Origin: Puia dinghuensis
GTDB taxonomy: Bacteria > Bacteroidota > Bacteroidia > Chitinophagales > Chitinophagaceae
Length of the DNA stretch: 64,000 bases
Assembly: GCF_014642875.1 (NCBI RefSeq)
Contig: NZ_BMJC01000001.1
Coordinates: forward strand, 601,335 to 665,334
Direction of reading: 5' to 3'
Positions 33,280 to 42,428 of the stretch are shown here, in pieces; positions within the stretch are counted from its first letter, which is position 1; every line of letters starts with the position of its first letter. The position numbers and the translations under genes are program-made. The notes under the pieces were generated by a model. That model was given only the letters and a program-made list of their open reading frames with translations, searched no databases and was not told the DNA's origin.

Positions 33280-35595
33280 TTATTGCACAGCCTGCCGCAA
33301 TTCTTTTGCAGCCTGCACCATTTCGATGAGCGCTGCCTTTGTCTCCGGCCAGGCACGGGTTTTCAGGCCACAGTCCGGGTTTACCCAAAGCTGGTCTGCT
33401 GGAATGACGTCCATGGCTTTTTGCATCAGCTCGGTCATTTCCGTTCTCGATGGAATGCGGGGCGAATGGATGTCATAGACACCCGGACCGATCTCATTGG
33501 GGTATTGAAAACCGGCAAAGGCATCGAGCAGTTCCATTTGCGACCGCGAACATTCTATCGTGATGACATCCGCATCCATATCTGCGATGGATTGGATGAT
33601 ATCATTGAATTCGGAGTAGCACATGTGCGTATGTATCTGCGTGGCGTCGTGCACACCGGCGGCGGAAATGCGAAAGGCGCGGACTGCCCACTCCAGGTAC
33701 GATTGCCAGTTCTCCTTGCGTAAAGGCAGGCCCTCGCGGATGGCAGGCTCGTCGATCTGGATGATGCGGATACAGGCCTTTTCGAGATCGAGCACTTCAT
33801 CACGGATGGCCAGGGCGATCTGGGTACAGGTCTCGCTTCGGGGCTGGTCATTGCGGACAAACGACCATTGCAGGATCGTCACCGGCCCGGTGAGCATGCC
33901 TTTTACCCATTTGTCCGTCAGGGATTGGGCATAAGATGACCAGCGGACCGTCATGGGTGCTGGCCTTGACACATCGCCGTAGATGATCGGGGGCTTGACG
34001 CAACGGCTGCCATAGCTTTGTACCCAGCCGTTGCTGGTAAAGACAAATCCTTCCAGCTGTTCGCCGAAATATTCGACCATGTCGTTGCGTTCGAATTCGC
34101 CATGTACCAGCACATCGATGCCGATGGACTCCTGCCACTGGATGGCGGTCGCAGTTTCCTTTCCGATGAGCGTGTCGTATTCAGCCGGAGTGATCTCGCC
34201 CTTTTTCAGCCGCAACCGGATATTCCGCACTTCGGCAGTCTGGGGAAAAGAGCCAATGGTCGTCGTGGGAAAAGCAGGCAGCCGGAGGGTTTCCCGCTGT
34301 GTGATCTTCCGCTGCCGGAAATCGTGCTGGCGCCGGGTATCGCCATCCGTAACAGCCGCCACTCTTTGTTTGACAGCGGGTTTATGAATAAGCGGGGAAG
34401 TCCGTCTGCTATTGATGGCTGCTATATTCGCTTTCCACTGCCGATCGGTGTCGGCCGAATATTCGCCTGTGGCAAGCTGCCTGAGCGTGACGACTTCCTG
34501 GATCTTTTGTTTGGCGAAAGACAGCCATTGTTTTATTTCCGGCGTCAGTACGGCGTTGTTCGTCTCCCCGTCGAGGTCGCAGGGACTGTGCAGCAGGGAA
34601 CAGGAAGGGGCGATCAGGAGCCTGTCCCCGCCAATTTTTTCCGCCGCTTTTTTGATGAGATACAAGGACTGCTGGAAATCGTTCTTCCAGATATTACGGC
34701 CGTCTACGACTCCCAGGGAAAGCCGGGTCTTGCTATTGACGAAAGAAGTAGCCAGGATATCGTCGAGCTGCGATGGGCAGCGAACCAGATCGAGGTGGAT
34801 GGTCTGCACGGGAAGGCTGAGGACGGTGGACAGGTTTTGCCCGTAGCATTCGAAATAGCTGGCCAGGATAATGTGCAGCCCGGGAAACCGGCTTTTTATC
34901 TCCTGGTAGGTCTTGACAAAGACCTGTTGTTCGGCGGCCGTAAGGTCAAGGGACAGGCAGGGTTCATCGAATTGGATGTAAAAGGCTTTGGCGTCATCCA
35001 ATTTCTGGAGCAGCTGCAGGTAGACGGGCAACAGCCTGTTGATGAGTTCCAGCCTGTGGAAACCCGGCTGTTTTTCCTTGCCCAGCAGCAGATAGGAGAC
35101 GGGGCCCAGCACTACGGGTTTGGCCTGGATGCCAGCTTCCCGTGCTTCCAGGTATTCGTTCAGCAATTTGTTGGTGAACAAAGAAAACCTTTGATCGGCG
35201 GTGAATTCCGGAACGATATAGTGGTAATTGGTATCAAACCATTTGGTCATTTCCATGGCCTTGACATCGTAGCCGTCTTGCTGATAGCCCCTGGCCATGG
35301 CAAATAGCAGATCGATGTCCGGTAGCTGTTGCCGTTGCATCAGGTCGTGATAACGTTCCGGGATGGCTCCTACCATGAGGCTGGTATCCAGCACCTGGTC
35401 GTAAAAGGAAAAATCGCCCACCGGGATCAGGTCGATGCCCGCTTCTTTTTGAAGCAGCCAATTTTGGAGGCGGATGCTTTTGCCGGTGGACATCAGCTGA
35501 TCGGCCGTCAATTTGCCTGCCCAGTACTGTTCGGAAGCTTTTTTGAGTTCACGCCGGCTACCTATCCTCGGGTAGCCCAGGTTGTGTGTTTGCAT
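33280..35595 (-). CDS. metE: Cobalamin-independent methionine synthase
   Basis: 771 residues, close to the usual length, with both barrel halves. The start MQTHNLGYPRIGSRRELKKA is diagnostic. Zinc-site residues are seen in THMCYSEF (His and Cys), VITIECSRS (Glu) and NPDCGLKTR (Cys742). It transfers a methyl group from 5-methyltetrahydrofolate to homocysteine in the cytoplasm, without cobalamin. A cobalamin riboswitch lies upstream on the same strand, which fits repression when B12 is available. Confidence 0.97.
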   Translation of the reverse strand: MQTHNLGYPRIGSRRELKKASEQYWAGKLTADQLMSTGKSIRLQNWLLQKEAGIDLIPVGDFSFYDQVLDTSLMVGAIPERYHDLMQRQQLPDIDLLFAMARGYQQDGYDVKAMEMTKWFDTNYHYIVPEFTADQRFSLFTNKLLNEYLEAREAGIQAKPVVLGPVSYLLLGKEKQPGFHRLELINRLLPVYLQLLQKLDDAKAFYIQFDEPCLSLDLTAAEQQVFVKTYQEIKSRFPGLHIILASYFECYGQNLSTVLSLPVQTIHLDLVRCPSQLDDILATSFVNSKTRLSLGVVDGRNIWKNDFQQSLYLIKKAAEKIGGDRLLIAPSCSLLHSPCDLDGETNNAVLTPEIKQWLSFAKQKIQEVVTLRQLATGEYSADTDRQWKANIAAINSRRTSPLIHKPAVKQRVAAVTDGDTRRQHDFRQRKITQRETLRLPAFPTTTIGSFPQTAEVRNIRLRLKKGEITPAEYDTLIGKETATAIQWQESIGIDVLVHGEFERNDMVEYFGEQLEGFVFTSNGWVQSYGSRCVKPPIIYGDVSRPAPMTVRWSSYAQSLTDKWVKGMLTGPVTILQWSFVRNDQPRSETCTQIALAIRDEVLDLEKACIRIIQIDEPAIREGLPLRKENWQSYLEWAVRAFRISAAGVHDATQIHTHMCYSEFNDIIQSIADMDADVITIECSRSQMELLDAFAGFQYPNEIGPGVYDIHSPRIPSRTEMTELMQKAMDVIPADQLWVNPDCGLKTRAWPETKAALIEMVQAAKELRQAVQ

Positions 35596-35785
35596 GTTGT
35601 CGCTTTTTAAGTGATGTAATCAATTAAAAGCCCTAGCTATATCGCAGGATGCAAACGCGGGAAGGAACATATGGAAGATGCGGTGGCGAAGATGCAACGG
35701 CCCTCACCGGCACGGGTTAATACTCCGGCCCATGGGGTCGCCATCAACTGACCATCTGCTCCAGTCCACGGAAGCATAGTCAATA
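35596..35785 (-). other. Leader between riboswitch and metE start
   Basis: About 190 bases separate the aptamer from the metE ATG. I see no gene and no obvious T-rich terminator here. The G/C-rich middle (around 35680-35745) can form several hairpins, and the last 40 bases before the ATG are A/T-rich. It presumably holds the expression platform, either a transcription stop or a structure that hides the start codon. Confidence 0.5.
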
Positions 35786-35951
35786 CGGTGCAGGCAGGTC
35801 TCCTGGCTTGTAACATTTTTGCCGTCCTTCCCATCCCGGGGGACAGTGGACATCGATGGGCAAAAACCAAGGCGTTACTTACAGTTGCGGGACAGCTTGT
35901 GATTTACACACAATTCCCTATTAACCCCGACTTATTCGTGGACCTCCACCG
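35786..35951 (-). promoter_or_regulatory. Cobalamin riboswitch controlling metE
   Basis: On the minus strand the element reads from CGGTG (35951-35947) to CACCG (35790-35786), which can pair as P1. It contains the conserved core TAAATCACAAGCTGTCCCGC and AACTGTAAG (about 35913-35880), CCACTGTC followed by GGGAAGG, and the B12 box AGCCAGGAGACCTGCC (35808-35793). These features identify the aptamer. Cobalamin binding is known to turn off downstream genes; repression of a B12-independent enzyme is the standard arrangement. Confidence 0.95.
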
Positions 35952-36032
35952 CTTGATGAAGAAATATAGAAAGAACTACGGCGCGAAGATAGGGAACTAA
36001 TGATTAATTTAAACCTAAATTACTTCCATTCA

Positions 36033-36644
36033 ATGAATATTACACTCCTGGTTGTTGGCCTGCTCATTTTAGCAATCATCATCTTTGCGGTTTACCGGAT
36101 ACAAATTTTCAAATACCAGAACAAAAAAATGAATTCGCTGCGGTTTGAGCGGGTAAAAACGTTATATGGCAAACTGGAAAGGAGAGAGGCAATAACTGCC
36201 GAAGAGGTTTTGCCTTATGCGGAGAATCTGCTGACCAGGGAGTCCACCTTTCATCTCTTACGAAATGGCGACCAGCTTCACCTGTTTCCCCACGAATATC
36301 TTACGATCATAAAAGGCGCCGAAAGCAAACTTGCGAACTGGCTGGAGTTCCCGACGGAGCTTAATGCCTGTCCGGATGAGATCGAGCACCTAAAGCGCGT
36401 AACGATCGATTTTGACGGGCAAAATAATCTTGTTCATTATGAAGTATTCAAATACAGAGTGAACGAGCCTCACTGGGCGGCCAAGGGCGGCTGGATCCTG
36501 GGCGTAGTCGGTCCATACTTCGATGACAGCAACCCCTATGATGCTGCCCAGGCGACGTTCAGCAGGGTAGGTAGTACGCTGGATAAGGTTTCGCCAGAGG
36601 AAGAAGCGAAATGGGTTCATGAAAATATTTCGATGAGAAGATAA
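36033..36644 (+). CDS. Membrane-anchored protein of unknown function
   Basis: 203 residues from the ATG at 36033; an ATG 11 codons upstream at 36000 is also possible. A single N-terminal transmembrane helix (ITLLVVGLLILAIIIFAVY) is followed by a cytoplasmic or periplasmic domain with REAITAEEVLPYAENLLTRESTFHLLRNG, then LVHYEVFKYRVNEPHWAAKGGWILGVVGPYFDD. I do not recognise a family. It is divergent from metE; its promoter must lie within 80 bases of the riboswitch 5' end. Confidence 0.8.
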   Translation: MNITLLVVGLLILAIIIFAVYRIQIFKYQNKKMNSLRFERVKTLYGKLERREAITAEEVLPYAENLLTRESTFHLLRNGDQLHLFPHEYLTIIKGAESKLANWLEFPTELNACPDEIEHLKRVTIDFDGQNNLVHYEVFKYRVNEPHWAAKGGWILGVVGPYFDDSNPYDAAQATFSRVGSTLDKVSPEEEAKWVHENISMRR

Positions 36645-36675
36645 GGATATGCGGCAGCTGCGCTCAGGAATAAAA

Positions 36676-36701
36676 AAGCCCCTGGCAATGGCTAGGGGCT
36701 T
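36676..36701. terminator. Hairpin terminator between convergent genes
   Basis: AGCCCCT and AGGGGCT form a 7-bp G/C-rich stem with a 10-base loop, preceded by six A and followed by a T-rich run (TTGATTTGTTTT). It lies between the 36033 gene and the convergent 36728 gene and can act for both. Confidence 0.75.
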
Positions 36702-36727
36702 GATTTGTTTTGCCGGCAAAACAGTTA

Positions 36728-37171
36728 TCACTCAGGAAAACTGCTTTCTACAAATTCCCAGGTAGTCGCTTCAGTAGCTTTGACCATTATGGCCCCGTTG
36801 GAAGTTACTTCGACATTCTTAAGATCATAGAACCCTGACTTAAGATGACGAGGGACCCGTAATCCTTCAATTTTGGCATCCACCGGAATGCTACCACCAT
36901 CTCCATCTCTTTGGATGTGTAGTACCTGGATCGTCTTCATGGGGCAAAAATACATTACTACCTCACCATGATCCATATCCAGCCTCACCGGCGACAGATT
37001 TGCCGTAACGGTGCCGCCATGGGTCATCTTTTCCTCTTCCATTCTTTTCTTAAGAACATTGGGCTGTGAAAATGAGGTAATGGTTACAGGTGAGGATTGC
37101 GATTGGCTTGTGGGCTCGTAGACCTTTCCCCCACCGAAAAGGTTTTCGAATGCCGCATACATTTTTTTCAT
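36728..37171 (-). CDS. Hypothetical protein
   Basis: 147 residues, no signal peptide or membrane segment. Start MKKMYAAFENLFGGGKVYEP; a KKRMEEEKMTHGGTVTANLSPVRLDMDHGEVVMYF stretch is followed by a beta-rich C-terminal part (KTIQVLHIQRDGDGGSIPVDAKIEGL ... TTWEFVESSFPE). I do not recognise a family. Codon use resembles neighbouring genes, so it is likely real. An upstream A/T-rich gap of 180 bases probably contains its promoter. Confidence 0.65.
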   Translation of the reverse strand: MKKMYAAFENLFGGGKVYEPTSQSQSSPVTITSFSQPNVLKKRMEEEKMTHGGTVTANLSPVRLDMDHGEVVMYFCPMKTIQVLHIQRDGDGGSIPVDAKIEGLRVPRHLKSGFYDLKNVEVTSNGAIMVKATEATTWEFVESSFPE

Positions 37172-37352
37172 ACATTAAACATTTACGAGTTAACCTGAAT
37201 CACCATGCATGAACAATAGAAATATTTCTATCTCTCCTTACAAAGGACATACAATTCCCGGGCCCGGCTGCATAGAGAAAGGGAATATTTAATTTTTTCT
37301 TTGGCTAAAATTTCGTAAATTCTTTCAAGGATGAGCGCAAGCGACGGGATAG

Positions 37353-39470
37353 TTACTTTTTGATCACCTTCCCTATGGCTACGGTTCCCCCTTGCACAAC
37401 CCGCACGATGTAAATACCTTGCGCCAGGCCATTAAGATTTGTCAGCCTCAGCACGTTGTCGCCCTTGTTCGCGGTATATTTCCGGCGTATCAGTGTAGCA
37501 CCCGCCACGTCCTGCAGCAGTACCTCCACGGAGCCGCTGTTGGGAACGGTACAGGTGATCTCCAGGTTATCCCCAAACGGGTTGGGAATGATCCTGCTTA
37601 GTTGTGGAGTGATCGCCCCGTTGTCATACGACTTTACCACCACTATGCCGGAGTAGGTATCCCGCCCGTCTTTATCCACCAGTCTCAATCGGTAATACAG
37701 GGTGTTTCCTGCAGGCAGGGATACAGGGTCGATATACTGATAAGACAAGGGTGTAGAGCTGTTACCGGCAGCCGCTACCTGGCCGACCTTCATCCAGGCG
37801 GAGCCATCGGCGCTTCGCTCGAGCTCAAATCTGTCAAGGTTGGATTCCGTCTCCGTTGTCCAGGAAAGCACCGTCGTTTCGTTCACCCGCCTGCCGGTGA
37901 AGGAGCCGAGATTGACGGGCAGCACTACCAACGAACTGGATACCATGTATATCCCTGTCCCACCGGAAAAGCTGGTGACCCCATCGAATTCTACATAGTT
38001 GATCCCGTCTGCTGTTGTTCCGTACACCGGAGTAAGGGTAAGATGCGAACCTGTTACATTCGCTGTTGGCGTTGCTGTCAGGTTGCTTGGGCTAAATGGA
38101 CTGCCTACCGTTTTAAACCACTGGAGATTGCTCATCTTCGTTGCCCCGCTGCTGGTTTTGAAAGCCTGCGCCGCATTTCTTGCCGCTACCGTGTCGGCCG
38201 GGTTGTAAAAGAAACGGACGTTGACAGGGCTGGTCAGCGGGGTATGGGTGTATACATTCCAGTAGCGGCCCAGCGCAAAGATGCCCTCTGTTCCCGAGGT
38301 GGCGGAATAATATACCGTGCTGGGATTGGAGGTAACGGTCAGGTTGATGGAATCTGCCACAAATGTGGAGTTGGCGCCCGTGCCACCGGGGTCTTGCGCA
38401 ATACCGAACAGCAGCTTTAATGGATGGGCCGGATCATAATAGTACGTCCAGGGGCTGCCTGGTATACAGGCATACAATGCTTTGGTGGTCGTGTTATTGG
38501 TAGAAAGACTGGTCACTGTACTGCTGCAGGCATCGAAACCCAGCGAATAGTACCAATTCTCGTTATAGTTCATCGCCTGCCGGTCGGCATCCGACAACAC
38601 CGAATTAAATAAGATCGTTTCGGAAAAAGCGCCTGGACCAGCATTATTAAGGGCGTAATCAAACCGGACACCGATATACCCTGTCACCGATGAACTGAAG
38701 TTCATTATGCTCGTGGCCGTGGAGCCCACCAAAGTCGTGTTGACATAAGTCAGGCAATTCCCGTTGTTGCGAACCGAATTGATCGACATCAGGGAATTGT
38801 TATTGGTCACCGCTCCGCCGGCCGTGATATTGGTGGTTTCGAACTGGACCTGTACCTGGTTCGAAGTCAGCAGTTGCAGGTCCAGTTGGTAGGTGCCTAA
38901 TCCTTCCGTAATACCAAAGCTAGTGGTTGTGCGGCTCCGGGCTACTTCTATCCGCGTGACTTGCGTGGTCCCGTTCAATGGAGTGAGGGGTCCATAGGAC
39001 AGAAACGTTACGCTGGATGGGCCGTTGGGGGACGTGTAAATGGAAGGCTGCCCATTGTCCCTGTTGATCACTCCGAGGCTATCGATAGCCGGCTGATTGG
39101 CGGCCGTCGTTTGGGTTGCATTGTAGCCGTTACCGCTTTGGTCATACCAAATGGTCACATAGCCGGTACCGCCGCCCACAAAGGTCTTCAGCGTTGCCGT
39201 ATCGAGGTCCCCCGCTGCCGTGAACCCAATGTCCTTGGTCGTATTGTCGCTGCTGCGCCGCACGTTGATGCACTTCCCTGCATAGGCCGAGCTCAATTGC
39301 CGCACGCTGAAGGCGACAAGGGCGGTGGCAGTGGGGTTGCCCGTCTTATCCAGGACATTTCCAGCCAGCAGGAAGTCAGGCGTCAGGAAAAGGCAGAGAA
39401 CGATGATGGCAATGGCAATGATCCTATCCCGGTAATAGGCACGGTTTCTCAGGGGTTGATCGGTTTTCAT
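37353..39470 (-). CDS. T9SS-sorted protein with arabinofuranosidase B-like domain
   Basis: 705 residues with a leader (IIAIAIIVLCLFLTPDFLLAG). Residues about 45-320 match the catalytic fold of alpha-L-arabinofuranosidase B: AFSVRQLSSAYAGKCINVRRSSD, TKDIGF, TLKTFVGGGTGYVTIWYDQSGNGYNATQTT, and EIILFNS-type strands. Then come several beta-sandwich repeats, and a C-terminal T9SS sorting domain (NPFGDNLEITCTVPNSG ... LAQGIYIVRVVQGGTVAIGKVIKK). It is exported and probably attached at the cell surface. Many proteins with this domain in Bacteroidota lack proven glycosidase activity. Confidence 0.88.
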   Translation of the reverse strand: MKTDQPLRNRAYYRDRIIAIAIIVLCLFLTPDFLLAGNVLDKTGNPTATALVAFSVRQLSSAYAGKCINVRRSSDNTTKDIGFTAAGDLDTATLKTFVGGGTGYVTIWYDQSGNGYNATQTTAANQPAIDSLGVINRDNGQPSIYTSPNGPSSVTFLSYGPLTPLNGTTQVTRIEVARSRTTTSFGITEGLGTYQLDLQLLTSNQVQVQFETTNITAGGAVTNNNSLMSINSVRNNGNCLTYVNTTLVGSTATSIMNFSSSVTGYIGVRFDYALNNAGPGAFSETILFNSVLSDADRQAMNYNENWYYSLGFDACSSTVTSLSTNNTTTKALYACIPGSPWTYYYDPAHPLKLLFGIAQDPGGTGANSTFVADSINLTVTSNPSTVYYSATSGTEGIFALGRYWNVYTHTPLTSPVNVRFFYNPADTVAARNAAQAFKTSSGATKMSNLQWFKTVGSPFSPSNLTATPTANVTGSHLTLTPVYGTTADGINYVEFDGVTSFSGGTGIYMVSSSLVVLPVNLGSFTGRRVNETTVLSWTTETESNLDRFELERSADGSAWMKVGQVAAAGNSSTPLSYQYIDPVSLPAGNTLYYRLRLVDKDGRDTYSGIVVVKSYDNGAITPQLSRIIPNPFGDNLEITCTVPNSGSVEVLLQDVAGATLIRRKYTANKGDNVLRLTNLNGLAQGIYIVRVVQGGTVAIGKVIKK

Positions 39471-39694
39471 CGGATGGGGGTTAAATTGATCACAAGGTAG
39501 GTGGATAAAGCAACCTGTGAAATAGTAATACTTTGATGTTACCTAGGCGCCTTTCTATAGATAGGAAATAAAAATACTTCTAATACCTTCCAAGTAGAGG
39601 GATTGCCGCTGGAATAAAAATAGTTGGCGCCGGTAGTTATCAAATGCTAACTTAAGGTCGCTAACTGATTGCGTCACATCTAAAACCAGGTAAA
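39471..39694. other. Intergenic region
   Basis: A 224-base divergent, A/T-rich gap between the T9SS protein and the DUF2911 gene. I find no gene or clear palindrome. Promoters for both directions are expected here, but no strong -7 match was seen. Confidence 0.4.
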
Positions 39695-40783
39695 ATGCCA
39701 AGACTACTCATTGCCAGGTATCCAGCAATCCTGCTACTGGCCCTCTCCGCCTTTTCATCCCGCAGCCAGAATATCACGACTCCCAGGATCCCCAGCCCCG
39801 GGGCTACGGTGTCACAAAAGATCGGGATCTCTACCGTCACCGTCAATTATTCGAGACCTTCTGTTAAGGGAAGGAAGATATGGGGAGAGTTGGTGCCATA
39901 TGGCTGGAATAAACAGGGGTTTGGGGCAGGCAATGAAGCTCCCTGGCGGGCAGGCGCCAATGAGAATACGGTGATCCATTTGTCTCATCAGGCCACCATA
40001 GAAGGCCATTCGGTTCCCTCAGGTGACTACGGTCTCTTTTTTGTCATCAACCAGGATAATACCGGGGAGGTTATCCTGTCGAAAGACAGCAGATCGTGGG
40101 GTAGCTTCTGGTATGACCCGCAGCAAGATGAGATGAGGGCAAAAATAACGTTACGATCCGTCCCCATGACTGAGCTGCTGACGTATGATTTCCAGAATAT
40201 TACTAAGAATTCCGCCGAGCTGGCGCTCAGCTGGGAAAAGATGCAGTTTCCTGTAAAGATCGAATTTGACGTTGATAATATCGTAATGGCCAATGCCGCC
40301 GAAGAGTTGAAAGGCCCCACCGGCTTTGGCTGGCAGGGATATGCCAGCGCGGCTGATTATGCCGTTCAGAACAAACTCAATTACGATAAGGCGCTCGTAT
40401 GGATCGATCAGGCTATCGCCATAAATTCCAATTTTACTACTTTAAAGATCAAATCAGATCTGCTGAAAGCAACGGGTAAAACGACAGAGTCGGAGAGTCT
40501 GATGAAAGATGCTATCGCCGTCTCCACGGAAAACGAGCTCAACCTTTACGGGTATCAGCTGCTTGGCAACAACCAGCAAGATAAGGCGATAGAGATGTTT
40601 ATCCTCAATACGCAGCGCCATCCGAAAAGCGCCAACGTGTTCGACAGTCTTGGCGAAGGCTATGCCATCAAGGGCGATAAGAAGAATGCGATCATCAATT
40701 TTAAGAAATCGCTAAGCATGAACCCTCCCGCCGCTACAAGGGCGAATTCTGAAAAATATCTAAAGCAGTTGGGAGAGATGTAG
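39695..40783 (+). CDS. DUF2911 protein with C-terminal TPR
   Basis: 362 residues with a signal peptide ending at SSRSQN. The DUF2911 core is visible: IPSPGATVSQKIGISTVTVNYSRPSVKGRKIWGELVPYG, APWRAGANENTVIHLSHQATIEGHSVPSGDYGLFF and ILSKDSRSWGSFWYD. Residues 215-360 contain tetratricopeptide-like repeats (LVWIDQAIAINSNFTTLKIKSDLL; VFDSLGEGYAIKGDKKNAIINFKKSLSMNP). DUF2911 proteins are secreted and common in Bacteroidota; no activity is established. Confidence 0.9.
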   Translation: MPRLLIARYPAILLLALSAFSSRSQNITTPRIPSPGATVSQKIGISTVTVNYSRPSVKGRKIWGELVPYGWNKQGFGAGNEAPWRAGANENTVIHLSHQATIEGHSVPSGDYGLFFVINQDNTGEVILSKDSRSWGSFWYDPQQDEMRAKITLRSVPMTELLTYDFQNITKNSAELALSWEKMQFPVKIEFDVDNIVMANAAEELKGPTGFGWQGYASAADYAVQNKLNYDKALVWIDQAIAINSNFTTLKIKSDLLKATGKTTESESLMKDAIAVSTENELNLYGYQLLGNNQQDKAIEMFILNTQRHPKSANVFDSLGEGYAIKGDKKNAIINFKKSLSMNPPAATRANSEKYLKQLGEM

Positions 40784-40791
40784 GGCCCGGT

Positions 40792-41304
40792 TTATTGGCT
40801 CACCAGCCGGTAATGATCCATCACGACCCAATGCTTTAGTGTGGTGATCTTGAATTGATCGCCTTTGGGAGTCACGTGCACCAGCTTCAGCTCCCGGAAC
40901 TTCTTGTCATTATCCATGAACCCGATGACACAGGAATACTTTGTTTCTCCTTTCTGCAGCACAGGCTGCGGCTCCGTGCCAAGATCGGGAAGCTTGATGG
41001 TATCCGTGCCCGGCAACCCTTCGTATTCCACATCGGCGCGGTAGTACATCGTTTTGGATGTCTGATAAAGCCGGACCACAAAATCTCCGAGGATATGCCC
41101 GGTCTTTTCGCGATATTCTCCTACCGGATCTTTTTTCACCTGGGCCCGGAACTCCGGATTACTCTTTGGTGGCGGCAGCTTGGGGTTGGATGGATCGACG
41201 AGAAACGTGTCATTACCGGGAGTCCTTTGATCACCGGCGGAAGAATGGCAGGAAGCGAAGAATAGAACGGGGGACAGAACAAAGAGGAAGATAGGTCTTT
41301 TCAT
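40792..41304 (-). CDS. Small lipoprotein
   Basis: 170 residues from the ATG at 41304; a longer frame from 41334 would overlap the upstream regulator gene. Lipobox FASC in RPIFLFVLSPVLFFASCHS. The mature protein has polar helices and a YREKTGHILGDFVVRLYQT segment. I do not recognise a family. The start lies one base after the TGA of the upstream GlxA regulator, so the two are co-transcribed. Confidence 0.78.
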   Translation of the reverse strand: MKRPIFLFVLSPVLFFASCHSSAGDQRTPGNDTFLVDPSNPKLPPPKSNPEFRAQVKKDPVGEYREKTGHILGDFVVRLYQTSKTMYYRADVEYEGLPGTDTIKLPDLGTEPQPVLQKGETKYSCVIGFMDNDKKFRELKLVHVTPKGDQFKITTLKHWVVMDHYRLVSQ

Positions 41305-41305
41305 A

Positions 41306-42295
41306 TCAGCTCGAAAGATAGGGCTTTTTTCCATATTTTTCCTGATATGTACGAGGTGTCATTGCTACATACCGCTTGAAGATCTTTCTGAAATAATCGA
41401 CGTCCTCATATCCGCAGCGCGAGGCAACCTGTACGATCCCCTCCTTCCTGCTTTCCAGCATTTTTTTTGCCGCCTCTATCCGGACACGCTGCAGGTATTC
41501 CAATGGCGTATTGGTCGTAGCCTGCTCGAACCGCCGGATAAAATTGCGCACACTCATATTGCTGCGGCTTGCAAGGGTTTCCAGCGTGAGGGGCTGCCGG
41601 TAATTTTTTTCTATATACTGCTGCGCAATTGAAATGATCTCATCCGCATGGTTGTGCTGGAACTGGAATATGGAAAAACTGCTTTGCGGCTTGTCGTGTA
41701 CGTTTATCATCAGCACCTTCGATGCAATTATGGCTTCCTGGTGTCCGCATAATTTCTCGATGAGGTATATCATAAAGCTGGTGAAGCTAAAGGCCCCGCC
41801 GCAGGAATACAATCTGCCCTGATCGACGATCACTTTCTCATCCTCCAGATCGACATAAGGGAAATGTTTACGGAATTCATTGGCGAAGAGCCAATTGGTA
41901 GTTGCTTTCTTCCCTGTCAGCAGCCCGGTGGAAGCCAGAAAGAATGTACCTATGCAAATGCTGGCCAGTTCGGCGCCTTGTGCATATTGACGCTGTAGCC
42001 ATTTTATCAGTGTCTGTTCACGCTCCAGCACTACCTGCATCTTTTCAAAACGCATGGCCGGAATAATGATAAGATCATATACCTCTTTCGGGGCCAATTT
42101 CTTTTGTTTTCCCGCATCGATGGGTGTAGCATATAACGCTTTATCGGAAGAAGAAATAAAATCGACCTGGATAGGCATCTTCATTGGAGTTCCGGTGAGC
42201 AACGGGTACAGCCGATTCATTCCGTGCCAGATATCTGCCGGGCCATTTACGCAGGTTGGATTGGCATATTCATAATTCAAAACAGCTATACGCAT
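41306..42295 (-). CDS. GlxA-type transcriptional regulator (DJ-1/PfpI + AraC HTH)
   Basis: 329 residues from the ATG at 42295. DJ-1/PfpI domain with the elbow Cys in ELASICIGTFFLAS, TTNWLFANEFR and a YSCGGAFSF segment, then AraC HTHs (LTLETLASRSNMSVRNFIRRFEQ; VQVASRCGYEDVDYFRKIFKRY). It resembles the regulator at 6880 in architecture but is divergent in sequence. The SRPBCC gene at 42429 is divergent and a plausible target; the downstream lipoprotein is coupled by a one-base gap. Confidence 0.93.
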   Translation of the reverse strand: MRIAVLNYEYANPTCVNGPADIWHGMNRLYPLLTGTPMKMPIQVDFISSSDKALYATPIDAGKQKKLAPKEVYDLIIIPAMRFEKMQVVLEREQTLIKWLQRQYAQGAELASICIGTFFLASTGLLTGKKATTNWLFANEFRKHFPYVDLEDEKVIVDQGRLYSCGGAFSFTSFMIYLIEKLCGHQEAIIASKVLMINVHDKPQSSFSIFQFQHNHADEIISIAQQYIEKNYRQPLTLETLASRSNMSVRNFIRRFEQATTNTPLEYLQRVRIEAAKKMLESRKEGIVQVASRCGYEDVDYFRKIFKRYVAMTPRTYQEKYGKKPYLSS

Positions 42296-42400
42296 AGGCA
42301 GGCTACAATTATACGTACAATTTACACCCAAACTTCGAGATGGCAAGATCGTCCTGCTTTATTGTCATTTTTGCCCAAATCAACCGGGAGGTATTCGATC

Positions 42401-42408
42401 TACCTTTG
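42401..42408 (+). promoter_or_regulatory. -7 promoter element before the tandem-SRPBCC gene
   Basis: TACCTTTG matches TAnnTTTG and sits 20 bases before the ATG. The nearest TTTG upstream (42370) is 27 bases away, which is too far for a standard -33, so the promoter is likely activator-dependent or uses another element. The divergent GlxA regulator is the obvious candidate activator. Confidence 0.4.
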
Positions 42409-42428
42409 GTGTAGAAAAAAATAACACC

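Noticed and set aside
34018-35307. Long open frame (429 codons) on the plus strand opposite metE
   Set aside because: It lies entirely inside metE, whose zinc and substrate motifs are intact, and its translation has no recognisable domain. It is a by-product of G/C-biased third positions.
35637-35870. 77-codon frame on the minus strand over the riboswitch
   Set aside because: It coincides with the aptamer and its leader; the structured RNA explains the sequence, and the peptide has no family resemblance.
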